Source: Acanthamoeba sp. SK_2022b
Taxonomy: Eukaryota; Discosea; Longamoebia; Acanthamoebidae
Direction of reading: 5' to 3'
Assembly: GCA_027943245.1 (NCBI GenBank)
Contig: JANDJZ010000548.1
Coordinates: forward strand, 1-32,458
Length of the DNA: 32,458 bases
Shown: positions 24,058 through 31,617 of the stretch, piece after piece
Layout of the letters: each line of letters begins with the position of its first letter
How positions within the stretch are numbered: position 1 is the stretch's first letter
Notes under the pieces: model-generated
Told to the model about the DNA's origin: nothing
The model's database searches: none
The model's input: only the letters and a program-made list of their open reading frames with translations
Program-made: the position numbers and the translations under genes

Positions 24058-25381
24058 ACCATTGATCGGGCGATTCACGATCAGCCAGCTAATAGAGCTT
24101 GGCGCGATCGTCGCTCATAAGGACGGGAATTTTGGGTCCCTCTATCCGAAGATCGAGGACTTTGTAGACGATGGTTATCCACTTTTAACCGCAAAAGTGG
24201 TGAACTATGGCCGAATTGATTTCGAGGCAGCCCAAAGGCTTAACAAGGAAAAAGCCGCTTTACTCAAATACGGATTCATTCAGCCGAATGATGTCTTGCT
24301 TTCTCACAACGCCACAGTGGGCAGAGTCGCGGTAGTTCCTGACTTTCCAGGCTTTGCACTGGTTGGTACATCGTTGACCTATTTCAGGGTAGATAAGGCG
24401 AAGTTGCTTCCGCGATATTTGGCTGCTTTTTTTGAAAGTCGTGACTTTCAAAATCAGCTGTCAGCGGTAATGGGGCTCTCGACGAGAAACCAAGTGCCCA
24501 TCACAGCACAGCGTTTGCTGGAAGTGGAGGTTCCAGCCTTGCAGGATCAAGTCAACATCTCCGAGTTCGTTGGAGCGTTGGACGACCGCATCACCCTCCT
24601 GCGCGAAACCAACGCCACCCTAGAAGCCATCGCCCAGGCCCTGTTCAAATCCTGGTTCGTCGATTTCGAGCCCGTGCGCGCCAAGATGGAAGGCCGCACG
24701 CCCGAAGGCATGGACGAGGCCACCGCAGCGCTGTTTCCCGATGGGTTTGAAACGTCAGAGTTGGGGGAGGTGCCGAAGGGGTGGAGGGTCGGCACTGTGG
24801 CAAGCGTTGCTTTACTGAATGCACAGTCGCTGTCACCGCGCAACCCGCCGCCAGAGATCAACTACCTCGATCTGGCGGGAGTCAAGGCCAATGTTTTCGA
24901 TGTGCCGCAGTGCTATTCATTCGCCGATGCGCCGAGCCGCGCACGGCGGGTGCTTCAGGAAGGTGATTGCATCGTCGGCACGGTGCGGCCAGGAAACCGA
25001 TCCTTCGGGTTCATTGCCACCGCTCAAAACCATCTAATAGGGAGCACGGGTTTTGCTGTGCTGTCACCCAAGCAGCACTGGATGACCGCTTTCACCTACC
25101 TCTGCGCGACGCGAGATGAAAGTATCGACCGACTTGCCTCGCTAGCCGACGGTGGCGCGTACCCTGCAGTCAGACCTGACGTTGTCGCGTCAACTCCTTG
25201 CACATTGCCACCAGACGAGGTGATGAAGGTATTTGACGGTGCTGCCCGGCCGCTACTGGACGCAATCGGAGCAAATAGTGAGCAGGCCCAAACTCTCTCC
25301 ACCCTCCGCGACACCTTGCTCCCACGCCTGATTTCCGGCCAGCTGCGCCTAGATGAAAGCGCAGGAGCCATCCATGCCTGA
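24047..25381 (+). CDS. hsdS: Type I restriction-modification specificity subunit
   Basis: Role: HsdS carries two target recognition domains that read the bipartite DNA site. Seen here: 444 residues with the usual layout. TRD1 spans about 1-165; the central conserved helical region about 165-205 ([20 protein letters not shown] and [13 protein letters not shown]); TRD2 about 230-395 starting at GEVPKGW; and the distal conserved helix ends [13 protein letters not shown]1 is AT-richer than the conserved regions, typical of recombined specificity domains. It overlaps hsdM at its start and the next gene at its end, so all are co-translated. The recognised sequence cannot be predicted here. Confidence 0.93.
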   Translation: MSSEPLIGRFTISQLIELGAIVAHKDGNFGSLYPKIEDFVDDGYPLLTAKVVNYGRIDFEAAQRLNKEKAALLKYGFIQPNDVLLSHNATVGRVAVVPDFPGFALVGTSLTYFRVDKAKLLPRYLAAFFESRDFQNQLSAVMGLSTRNQVPITAQRLLEVEVPALQDQVNISEFVGALDDRITLLRETNATLEAIAQALFKSWFVDFEPVRAKMEGRTPEGMDEATAALFPDGFETSELGEVPKGWRVGTVASVALLNAQSLSPRNPPPEINYLDLAGVKANVFDVPQCYSFADAPSRARRVLQEGDCIVGTVRPGNRSFGFIATAQNHLIGSTGFAVLSPKQHWMTAFTYLCATRDESIDRLASLADGGAYPAVRPDVVASTPCTLPPDEVMKVFDGAARPLLDAIGANSEQAQTLSTLRDTLLPRLISGQLRLDESAGAIHA

Positions 25382-26375
25382 AATCTACCAGTGGTCCGAT
25401 ATCAAGGATCGATTTGATGGTGGCGCGCTTATTCTGGGTAACGGTGCCAGCATGGCCATTCATGCAGGCTTCGGCTATTCATCGCTCCGTCAAGCTGCGG
25501 AAGAAAAGGGCCACATCTCCCGGGACGTTGCTGAAATATTCAGGGCATTCAACACCAATGACTTTGAGTTAGTGCTACGTCGGCTGTGGGAAGCAACCTT
25601 GGTCAACAAAGCTCTTGGTATTGAACCTGGGCGGGTCGAGCAGGCCTACCAGTTGGTAAGAAGTGCTCTCATTTCAACCGTGCGGGATGTTCACATCCCG
25701 CACGAGGAAGCCAAGAGGCACTTTGCACCCATGTTTCAGTTCATGAAGACCTTTGACACGGTTTTCAGCCTGAACTACGACCTGCTGGTCTATTGGGCAA
25801 TGATGGCGAGTCAGGACGAATTGGGAAAGTGGTTTAAAGACGGCTTCCAGGGAGGTGGGGTATTTCGGGAAGACTGGGAGTCGTTGCGGCAGCCTTACCG
25901 CGCGAACGGAGCTACTTTGGTCTTCTATCCCCACGGCAGCCTTCTTACAGCAAGACGTGACGACTACACCGAGGGCAAACTAACGCTCCCGCCGGGAGGA
26001 GGCGCAACACTGCTGGATCGCATCCTCCAACTCTGGGAGAAGGGGTCTGCGTCGCCTCTGTTTGTCAGCGAAGGTACTGCGGAGCACAAGAAGAAGTCGA
26101 TTGCTAACTCCAACTATTTGAGCCGAGTCTTTCGCGAGGCGCTGCCTAACGCTGGCGAATCTCTGGTGATCTACGGGTGGGCGCTATCTGAGCAGGATGC
26201 ACACATTCTTGGGCAGTTGCGACGCACAGGTTCATCTCTGCGGCGAGTCGCGGTATCGGTGTACGGTGGCTCCCAAGCAAGCGCGCAGCAGGCGGAAGAC
26301 GCCCTTGCAGCTGTTGGCGTGAAAGAGGTGTTGTTCTTTGACGCTGAGAGTCCAGGGTGCTGGATTCATACCTAG
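25374..26375 (+). CDS. DUF4917 family protein (SIR2-like fold) embedded in the hsd operon
   Basis: 333 residues from the ATG at 25374 (AGGAG about seven bases upstream), overlapping the hsdS stop; the frame is open further upstream but the hsdS context fixes the start. Motifs fit DUF4917/SIR2-like proteins: a glycine-rich nucleotide loop LILGNGASMAI (about 18-28), SLNYDLLVYW (about 131-140), PHGS (about 183) and near the end IYGWALSEQDAHIL. Family knowledge: SIR2-like defence proteins often bind or degrade NAD+, and DUF4917 proteins have no settled activity. Its place between hsdS and hsdR suggests a linked back-up or regulatory role. The catalytic outcome cannot be told from sequence. Confidence 0.8.
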   Translation: MPEIYQWSDIKDRFDGGALILGNGASMAIHAGFGYSSLRQAAEEKGHISRDVAEIFRAFNTNDFELVLRRLWEATLVNKALGIEPGRVEQAYQLVRSALISTVRDVHIPHEEAKRHFAPMFQFMKTFDTVFSLNYDLLVYWAMMASQDELGKWFKDGFQGGGVFREDWESLRQPYRANGATLVFYPHGSLLTARRDDYTEGKLTLPPGGGATLLDRILQLWEKGSASPLFVSEGTAEHKKKSIANSNYLSRVFREALPNAGESLVIYGWALSEQDAHILGQLRRTGSSLRRVAVSVYGGSQASAQQAEDALAAVGVKEVLFFDAESPGCWIHT

Positions 26376-26388
26376 GAGCCTCCTTCAC

Positions 26389-26469
26389 ATGACCGCAGCA
26401 ACTGATCCGAAGTCGGAGATCAAGCTGCTTGGCAGTTTAGAAACCGACTACCTGGAAGCAACCCTATGA
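26389..26469 (+). CDS. 26-codon small ORF coupled to the next gene
   Basis: An ATG at 26389 opens a 26-codon frame that ends TGA at 26467-26469, overlapping the ATG of the following gene as ATGA (26466-26469). A GGAG lies about ten bases upstream of the small start. The product is short, hydrophilic and helix-prone (SEIKLLGSLETDYLEAT). It may be a leader peptide that couples translation, or the stub of a lost gene. The overlap type matches every other junction in this operon. Confidence 0.4.
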   Translation: MTAATDPKSEIKLLGSLETDYLEATL

Positions 26470-27158
26470 AGTCTTGGACACTGGCGTCAGTTGGCAACGG
26501 ATTGGCTCTCGTGCTGGCCCTGCTGTCGCTTTGCACGATGGCGTACTTTGGCTACCAGTTCTACCTTGAACCAAAGCCTGATATCGCAAACGTGTTCACC
26601 AGCGCAGGCGCTGTGTTGGCTGCCTCTATTTCCGCACTTGTCGCCTTCCGCTCGGTCGCCATCGTGGAAGAGTCGCAGCGACCCTATCCCTATCCGTACA
26701 TCGATATCAAGAGCCGTTATGGGCTGTCCCTCATCAAAATCAAGAATGCGGGCGGCTCAGCAGCGCATCGCGTGTATCTTCATTGGGATGGAGGGCCTCC
26801 CTCGCTAAAACAAGGGCCAAACAGCGATGCGCAGCCCCTACACTTTGCAGGTGACGAGACACAGGCCATCGCTGTCCTAATACCTGGGGAAGAACAAGCC
26901 ACCATGCTCGGAGTGCATCACTGGGTTGCCGGAAGAATCAAGGCTAACCCGCGTGAGCTGCGGGGCCAGGTCGTCTATCAAGATGTCAAAGGCAACACTT
27001 GTCGGCTGCCATTTTTCATCGACACATCGTTCTATCAATGGGCGCTTGCAGACGAAACTGAGCTGTTAAAGGCACAAAGAGCGCTGACACAAGTGCCGGA
27101 AGTGCTGACTCAAATGAGTGAATCTTTGGAGCAAATCAGCAAGAGCTTGAAGTCATGA
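26466..27158 (+). CDS. Two-TM membrane protein embedded in the hsd operon
   Basis: 230 residues. Two N-terminal hydrophobic helices (about 9-32 and 42-62) are followed by a cytosolic beta-rich domain (about 75-190, e.g. SLIKIKNAGGSAAHRVYLHW and LRGQVVYQDVKGN) and a C-terminal coiled-coil-prone tail (EVLTQMSESLEQISKSLKS). The layout, TM pair plus beta domain, resembles membrane effectors in bacterial defence, but no family is recognised. The last codons overlap the hsdR start (ATGA, 27155-27158), so it is a true operon member and not an intergenic artefact. A function alongside the DUF4917 protein is plausible. Confidence 0.72.
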   Translation: MKSWTLASVGNGLALVLALLSLCTMAYFGYQFYLEPKPDIANVFTSAGAVLAASISALVAFRSVAIVEESQRPYPYPYIDIKSRYGLSLIKIKNAGGSAAHRVYLHWDGGPPSLKQGPNSDAQPLHFAGDETQAIAVLIPGEEQATMLGVHHWVAGRIKANPRELRGQVVYQDVKGNTCRLPFFIDTSFYQWALADETELLKAQRALTQVPEVLTQMSESLEQISKSLKS

Positions 27159-30100
27159 CCGAAGACCAACTCGAACAAGAAACTCTGGCATGGCTGCAAG
27201 ACGTGGGCTACACCCACCGCTACGGCCCCGACATCGCCTTCGACGGTTCTTCACCCGCGCGTGCTGACTACCGCCAGGTTGTACTTCCCTTCCGGCTGCG
27301 CGAAGCCGTCAACCGCCTGAACCCCGGCATTCCAGTGGCTGCCCGCGAGGATGCCATCAAGCAGATCACGGACCTTGGCATCCCGTCCCTGTTGTCGGCA
27401 AACCGCGCGTTTCACAAGCTGTTGGTGGGCGGTGTTCCAGTCCAGTATCAAAAGGATGGCGAAACTCGCGGCGACTTCGTGTGCCTGATCGACTGGGCAC
27501 ACCCCGAGAAGAACGAATGGTGGGCCGTCAACCAGTTCACCATCAAAGGCCCCCACAAAACCCGTCGCCCTGACATCATCCTGTTCGTCAACGGCTTGCC
27601 GCTGGTGCTGCTGGAAATCAAGAACCCCGCCGACGAGAACGCCAACATCTGGAAGGCCTTCGACCAGATCGAGACGTACAAGGAGCAGATCCCGGACGTG
27701 TTCCAGTACAACGAGGTACTGGTGATATCGGACGGCACCGATGCTCTGATGGGTTCGCTCTCTGCCAACGCCGAGCGCTTCATGGCCTGGCGCACGATTG
27801 ATGGGGTGAACCTCGATCCACTGGGGGCGTTTCAGGAGCTGCAAACCCTGGTGCGTGGTGTGCTGGCCCCGCAGTACCTGCTGGACTACATCCGTTACTT
27901 CGTCCTGTTCGAGGACGACGGCCAGCTCGTCAAGAAGATTGCGGGCTACCACCAGTTCCACGCGGTGCGCGCGGCCATCGAAGAAGTAGTGACCGCGTCA
28001 CGTCCTGGTGCCTCCCGCAAAGGCGGTGTGGTGTGGCACACGCAAGGCAGCGGCAAGAGCATCACCATGACCTGCTTTGCCGCCCGTGTGATGCAAGAAG
28101 CCGCGATGGAAAACCCCACCATCGTGGTCATTACCGATCGCAATGATCTGGACGGTCAACTCTTTGGTGTGTTCAGCCTGGCCCAAGACCTGTTGCGCGA
28201 GCAGCCAACCCAGGCACTGACCCGCCCAGACCTGCGCACCAAGCTGGGCAACCGGCCCTCGGGCGGCATCATCTTTGCCACGATCCAGAAGTTCATGCCG
28301 GGGGAAGACGAGGACACCTTTCCGGTGCTTTCCGAGCGCAGCAACATCGTGGTGATCGCGGACGAAGCCCACCGTACCCAATACGGCTTCAAGGCCACCC
28401 TCAAAGGTAAACCCGGCGAAGAGAAATACCAGGCAGGCTACGCCCAGCATCTGCGCGATGCCCTACCCAATGCCACCTTCGTGGGTTTCACCGGCACCCC
28501 GGTCAGCAGCACCGACCACGACACCCGTGCCGTGTTTGGAGAGTACATCCATGTGTACGACATGCAGCAGGCCAAGGAGGATGGTGCCACTGTCGCCATC
28601 TACTACGAGTCCCGCCTGGCCAAACTGCGCCTCAAAGACGAAGACCTGCCCGCCATTGACGACGAAGTGGACGAGCTGGCCGAGGACGAGGAAGAAAGTA
28701 CCCAGGCCAAACTTAAAAGCCGCTGGGCCGCACTGGAAAAGATCGTCGGGGCTGAGCCCCGTGTCGCCAGCGTAGCGGCTGATCTGGTGGCGCACTTTGA
28801 AGAGCGCAGTACCGCCCAATCGGGCAAAGCCATGGTCGTGGCCATGAGCCGCGACATCTGCGCGCACCTGTACAACGAGATCATCAAGCTGCGCCCCGAT
28901 TGGCATGACCCTGACCCAGAAAAAGGCGTCATCAAGATCGTGATGACCGGCTCAGCCAGCGACAAAGCCCTGCTGCGCCCCCACATCTATGACGGCAAAG
29001 TCAAAAAACGCCTGGAAAAGCGCTTCAAAGACCCCGCCGACTCGCTGCGCCTGGTCATCGTGCGCGACATGTGGCTCACGGGCTTCGACGCCCCCTGCGT
29101 GCACACCCTGTACGTAGACAAGCCCATGAAGGGCCACAACCTCATGCAGGCCATCGCCCGCGTGAACCGGGTTTTCAAGGGTAAGCAAGGCGGCCTGGTG
29201 GTGGACTACATCGGCATCGGCAATGAACTCAAAGCCGCCATGAAGGAGTACACCGCCAGCAAAGGTCGTGGCACCCCCACCGTGGATGCCCGCGAGGCAT
29301 ACAGCGTCCTCATGGAAAAGCTCGATATCCTGCAATCCATGCTGCATGGCTGCGATTACAGCGACTTCCTCACTGGGGGGCACCAAACCCTGGCACGCGC
29401 CGCCAACCACATCCTTGGCCTGCGTGAAGAGGGTGGCAAGGATGGCAAACGCCGCTTTGCCGACACCACCCTGGCACTGACCCAGGCCTTCTCGCTGTGC
29501 TGCACTCTGGATGAAGCCAAGGCCGTGCGGGAAGAAGTCGCCTTCATGCAGGCTGTGAAGGTCATCCTGACCAAGCGCGACATCACCGCCAGGAAGCGCA
29601 CTGACGAACAACGCGACGAAGCCATCCGACAGATCATCAGCAACGCAGTGGTGTCCGACCAGGTGGTGGACATCTTCGATGCGGTGGGTCTCGACAAACC
29701 CAACATCGGCCTGCTGGACGATGAATTCCTGGCCCAGGTGAAGAACCTGCCTGAGAAGAACCTGGCCGTCGAACTCCTAGAGCGCCTGCTCGAAGGCGAA
29801 ATCAAGAGCCGCTTCGGCAGCAACGTTGTGCAGGAAAAGAAATTCTCCGACCTGCTGGGCAACGTGATCAAACGCTATCAGAACCGTTCCATTGAGACAG
29901 CGCAGGTAATGGAGGAACTGGTCGAGATGGCCAAGAAGTTTCGCGAGGCAGCGAGCCGGGGCGAAATGTTGGGCCTGACCGAAGACGAAGTGCGGTTTTA
30001 CGATGCACTGGCTACCAATGAATCTGCCGTGCGGGAACTGACCGACGAGACTCTCAAGAAGATTGCCCACGAGCTGACCGAGAACCTGCGCCAGAACCTG

Positions 30101-30262
30101 ACGGTGGACTGGTCTGAGCGTGAGAGCGTGCGGGCCAAACTCCGGTTGATGGTCAAGCGGGTCTTGCGCAAGTACAAGTACCCACCGGACTTGCAGGAAG
30201 AGGCGGTGGACTTGGTACTGCGGCAAGCGCAGGTGTTTGGAGACAGCTGGGGCAGCACCTAG
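27155..30262 (+). CDS. hsdR: Type I restriction endonuclease/translocase subunit
   Basis: Role: HsdR cleaves DNA after ATP-driven translocation within the R2M2S complex. Seen here: 1035 residues. The N-terminal PD-(D/E)xK nuclease has D140, E154 and K156 (RRPD ... LLEIK). The SF2 helicase core has QGSGKS (297-302), DEAH (403-406), a TGTP motif (about 469-472) and distal motifs around IARVNRVFKGKQGG. A helical C-terminal domain follows for HsdM contact. It starts at the ATG overlapping the upstream membrane-protein stop. All key residues are present, so the system looks active. Confidence 0.95.
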   Translation: MTEDQLEQETLAWLQDVGYTHRYGPDIAFDGSSPARADYRQVVLPFRLREAVNRLNPGIPVAAREDAIKQITDLGIPSLLSANRAFHKLLVGGVPVQYQKDGETRGDFVCLIDWAHPEKNEWWAVNQFTIKGPHKTRRPDIILFVNGLPLVLLEIKNPADENANIWKAFDQIETYKEQIPDVFQYNEVLVISDGTDALMGSLSANAERFMAWRTIDGVNLDPLGAFQELQTLVRGVLAPQYLLDYIRYFVLFEDDGQLVKKIAGYHQFHAVRAAIEEVVTASRPGASRKGGVVWHTQGSGKSITMTCFAARVMQEAAMENPTIVVITDRNDLDGQLFGVFSLAQDLLREQPTQALTRPDLRTKLGNRPSGGIIFATIQKFMPGEDEDTFPVLSERSNIVVIADEAHRTQYGFKATLKGKPGEEKYQAGYAQHLRDALPNATFVGFTGTPVSSTDHDTRAVFGEYIHVYDMQQAKEDGATVAIYYESRLAKLRLKDEDLPAIDDEVDELAEDEEESTQAKLKSRWAALEKIVGAEPRVASVAADLVAHFEERSTAQSGKAMVVAMSRDICAHLYNEIIKLRPDWHDPDPEKGVIKIVMTGSASDKALLRPHIYDGKVKKRLEKRFKDPADSLRLVIVRDMWLTGFDAPCVHTLYVDKPMKGHNLMQAIARVNRVFKGKQGGLVVDYIGIGNELKAAMKEYTASKGRGTPTVDAREAYSVLMEKLDILQSMLHGCDYSDFLTGGHQTLARAANHILGLREEGGKDGKRRFADTTLALTQAFSLCCTLDEAKAVREEVAFMQAVKVILTKRDITARKRTDEQRDEAIRQIISNAVVSDQVVDIFDAVGLDKPNIGLLDDEFLAQVKNLPEKNLAVELLERLLEGEIKSRFGSNVVQEKKFSDLLGNVIKRYQNRSIETAQVMEELVEMAKKFREAASRGEMLGLTEDEVRFYDALATNESAVRELTDETLKKIAHELTENLRQNLTVDWSERESVRAKLRLMVKRVLRKYKYPPDLQEEAVDLVLRQAQVFGDSWGST

Positions 30263-30301
30263 CCGGACGAACCGACGCGCCAATATTGATGAGCGCTTCG
30301 C

Positions 30302-30655
30302 TCAGGGATTCTTGGTGCCGAAAGCTCTGACGGCATCAAGCAAGCCCCTGGCGAGCGTGCGAACGCCTGTCCAGTCATAGCTGCCGCCGATCTGTTCGTA
30401 AGCATAGCGGGCTTGAATGAAGTAGTCCGAGCACTCAACAAGAAGCGGTGTCAGCTGTTCTCCTGACGCCGTCAGAAATTCAGACTCAATAGCAGCCTGA
30501 GTGGGCAGTTCAAGAGACGCAAACACATCCGACAAGTTGTGCCCATGTGCTGTGGACATGATCTTGGCAGCCTTCACAAGACCGTCCGAGGTCGGGCCGC
30601 CACCTACTGTTCCACCCTCTGCGGCCTTCAAGCTGAGTGCTCTCCGGCTGAGCAT
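30302..30655 (-). CDS. Small HEPN-like protein, possibly truncated or frameshifted
   Basis: 117 residues. Two patches recall HEPN-type folds: a helix with AHGHNLSDVFASLE (about 36-49) and DYFIQARYAYE (about 77-87), the latter close to the aromatic/Arg/Glu pattern of that superfamily. The N-terminus is odd: the first in-frame ATG lies mid-helix, and an alternative frame from 30704 would supply a more natural start (MLATTISASTWTGLLLHAQ), which suggests a frameshift around 30630-30650. It is convergent with hsdR, 39 bp apart. It may be a decayed gene; a functional RNase motif is not evident. Confidence 0.42.
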   Translation of the reverse strand: MLSRRALSLKAAEGGTVGGGPTSDGLVKAAKIMSTAHGHNLSDVFASLELPTQAAIESEFLTASGEQLTPLLVECSDYFIQARYAYEQIGGSYDWTGVRTLARGLLDAVRAFGTKNP

Positions 30656-30793
30656 GCAGTAGCAGTCCGGTCCAGGTCGAGGCCGATATCGTCGTGGCCA
30701 GCACGGCCGGTGTACCGCGGCAAGCTTCGATAATTTGAAACTTTATTCCTGAGCCGCTGGCCTCTTTTTCTTCATTTTTGAAAACTTAATTTC

Positions 30794-31471
30794 ATGAATG
30801 CAAACTTAATTCCGTTGAACCACACGCACCTGGATGCCGCCATCGTCGATCTCGACGGCACCATGGTCAACACCCTGGGCGACTTCGCCGAAGCCCTCAA
30901 CCGCATGCTGGCGGACCTGCAACTGCCGGCCATCGCCCCGCAGGCCATAGAGAACATGGTGGGCAAGGGCTCGGAGCACCTGATCCGCTCGGTGCTGGCC
31001 CATGTGGGCGCGGCCGATGTGGATGCCATCTACGGCCAGGCCTGGCAGCGCTACGAGCACCACTACCTGCAGCTCAACGGCCAGTTCGCCGATGTCTACC
31101 CGGGCGTGCTCGAAGGCCTGCAGGCATTGCGCGCACGCGGCCTGCGGCTGGCCTGCCTGACCAACAAGCCGCTGTCCTTCGCCCGGCCGCTGCTGGAGCA
31201 AAAAGGCCTGGCACCGCTGTTCGAGCAGGTCTTCGGCGGCGATTCCTTCGAGCGCAAGAAGCCCGACCCCCTGCCCCTGCTCAAGACCTGCGAGGCCCTG
31301 GGCACCTCCCCGGCACGCACGCTGATGCTGGGCGACTCCAGCAACGACGCCCAGGCCGCGCGCGCCGCGGGCTGCCCCGTGGTGCTGGTCAGCTACGGCT
31401 ACAACCACGGCCAGCCCGTGCGCCAGGTCGATGCCGATGGCTTCGTCGATGCGCTGACCGAACTGGCCTGA
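30794..31471 (+). CDS. gph: Phosphoglycolate phosphatase (HAD superfamily)
   Basis: Role: dephosphorylates 2-phosphoglycolate, arising in DNA repair and from oxygenase activity, to glycolate. Seen here: 225 residues. HAD motif I is D19-x-D21 in IVDLDGTMVNT, motif II is the LTNKP segment (about 121-125), the motif III lysine lies in the ERKKPDP segment (about 153-159) and motif IV is GDSSNDA. A helical cap lies between motifs I and II. Length is normal for Gph. GC-rich codon use marks it as core genome, so the island border lies between about 30656 and 30794. No strong ribosome site is seen before the ATG. Confidence 0.85.
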   Translation: MNANLIPLNHTHLDAAIVDLDGTMVNTLGDFAEALNRMLADLQLPAIAPQAIENMVGKGSEHLIRSVLAHVGAADVDAIYGQAWQRYEHHYLQLNGQFADVYPGVLEGLQALRARGLRLACLTNKPLSFARPLLEQKGLAPLFEQVFGGDSFERKKPDPLPLLKTCEALGTSPARTLMLGDSSNDAQAARAAGCPVVLVSYGYNHGQPVRQVDADGFVDALTELA

Positions 31472-31529
31472 TTTGCACAGTTCCAGGTTTTTTGGAAAAA
31501 GAATGGGATTTGGCGATGGTTAACGCACT

Positions 31530-31560
31530 TTGACGGTGCGATTTATGTTTTTGCTAGAGT
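31530..31560 (+). promoter_or_regulatory. Possible sigma70 promoter upstream of speD-speE
   Basis: TTGACG (31530-31535) and TAGAGT (31555-31560), spaced 19 bases, lie about 58 bp upstream of the start codon at 31618. The spacing is long, so this is a tentative call. The gene has a strong ribosome site AGGAGG at 31601-31606. Confidence 0.3.
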
Positions 31561-31617
31561 CGTCTGCTTTGCCATCCTGGCCGCGATCCGGCCACAGACA
31601 AGGAGGAAGCACGCGAC

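Noticed and set aside
25353..25373. Upstream start for the DUF4917 gene
   Set aside because: The in-frame ATG at 25353 lies well inside hsdS without a ribosome site; 25374 has AGGAG and the usual short overlap.
27251..29611. Several long minus-strand frames under hsdR
   Set aside because: They mirror the GC-rich codon pattern of hsdR; no family features or ribosome sites.
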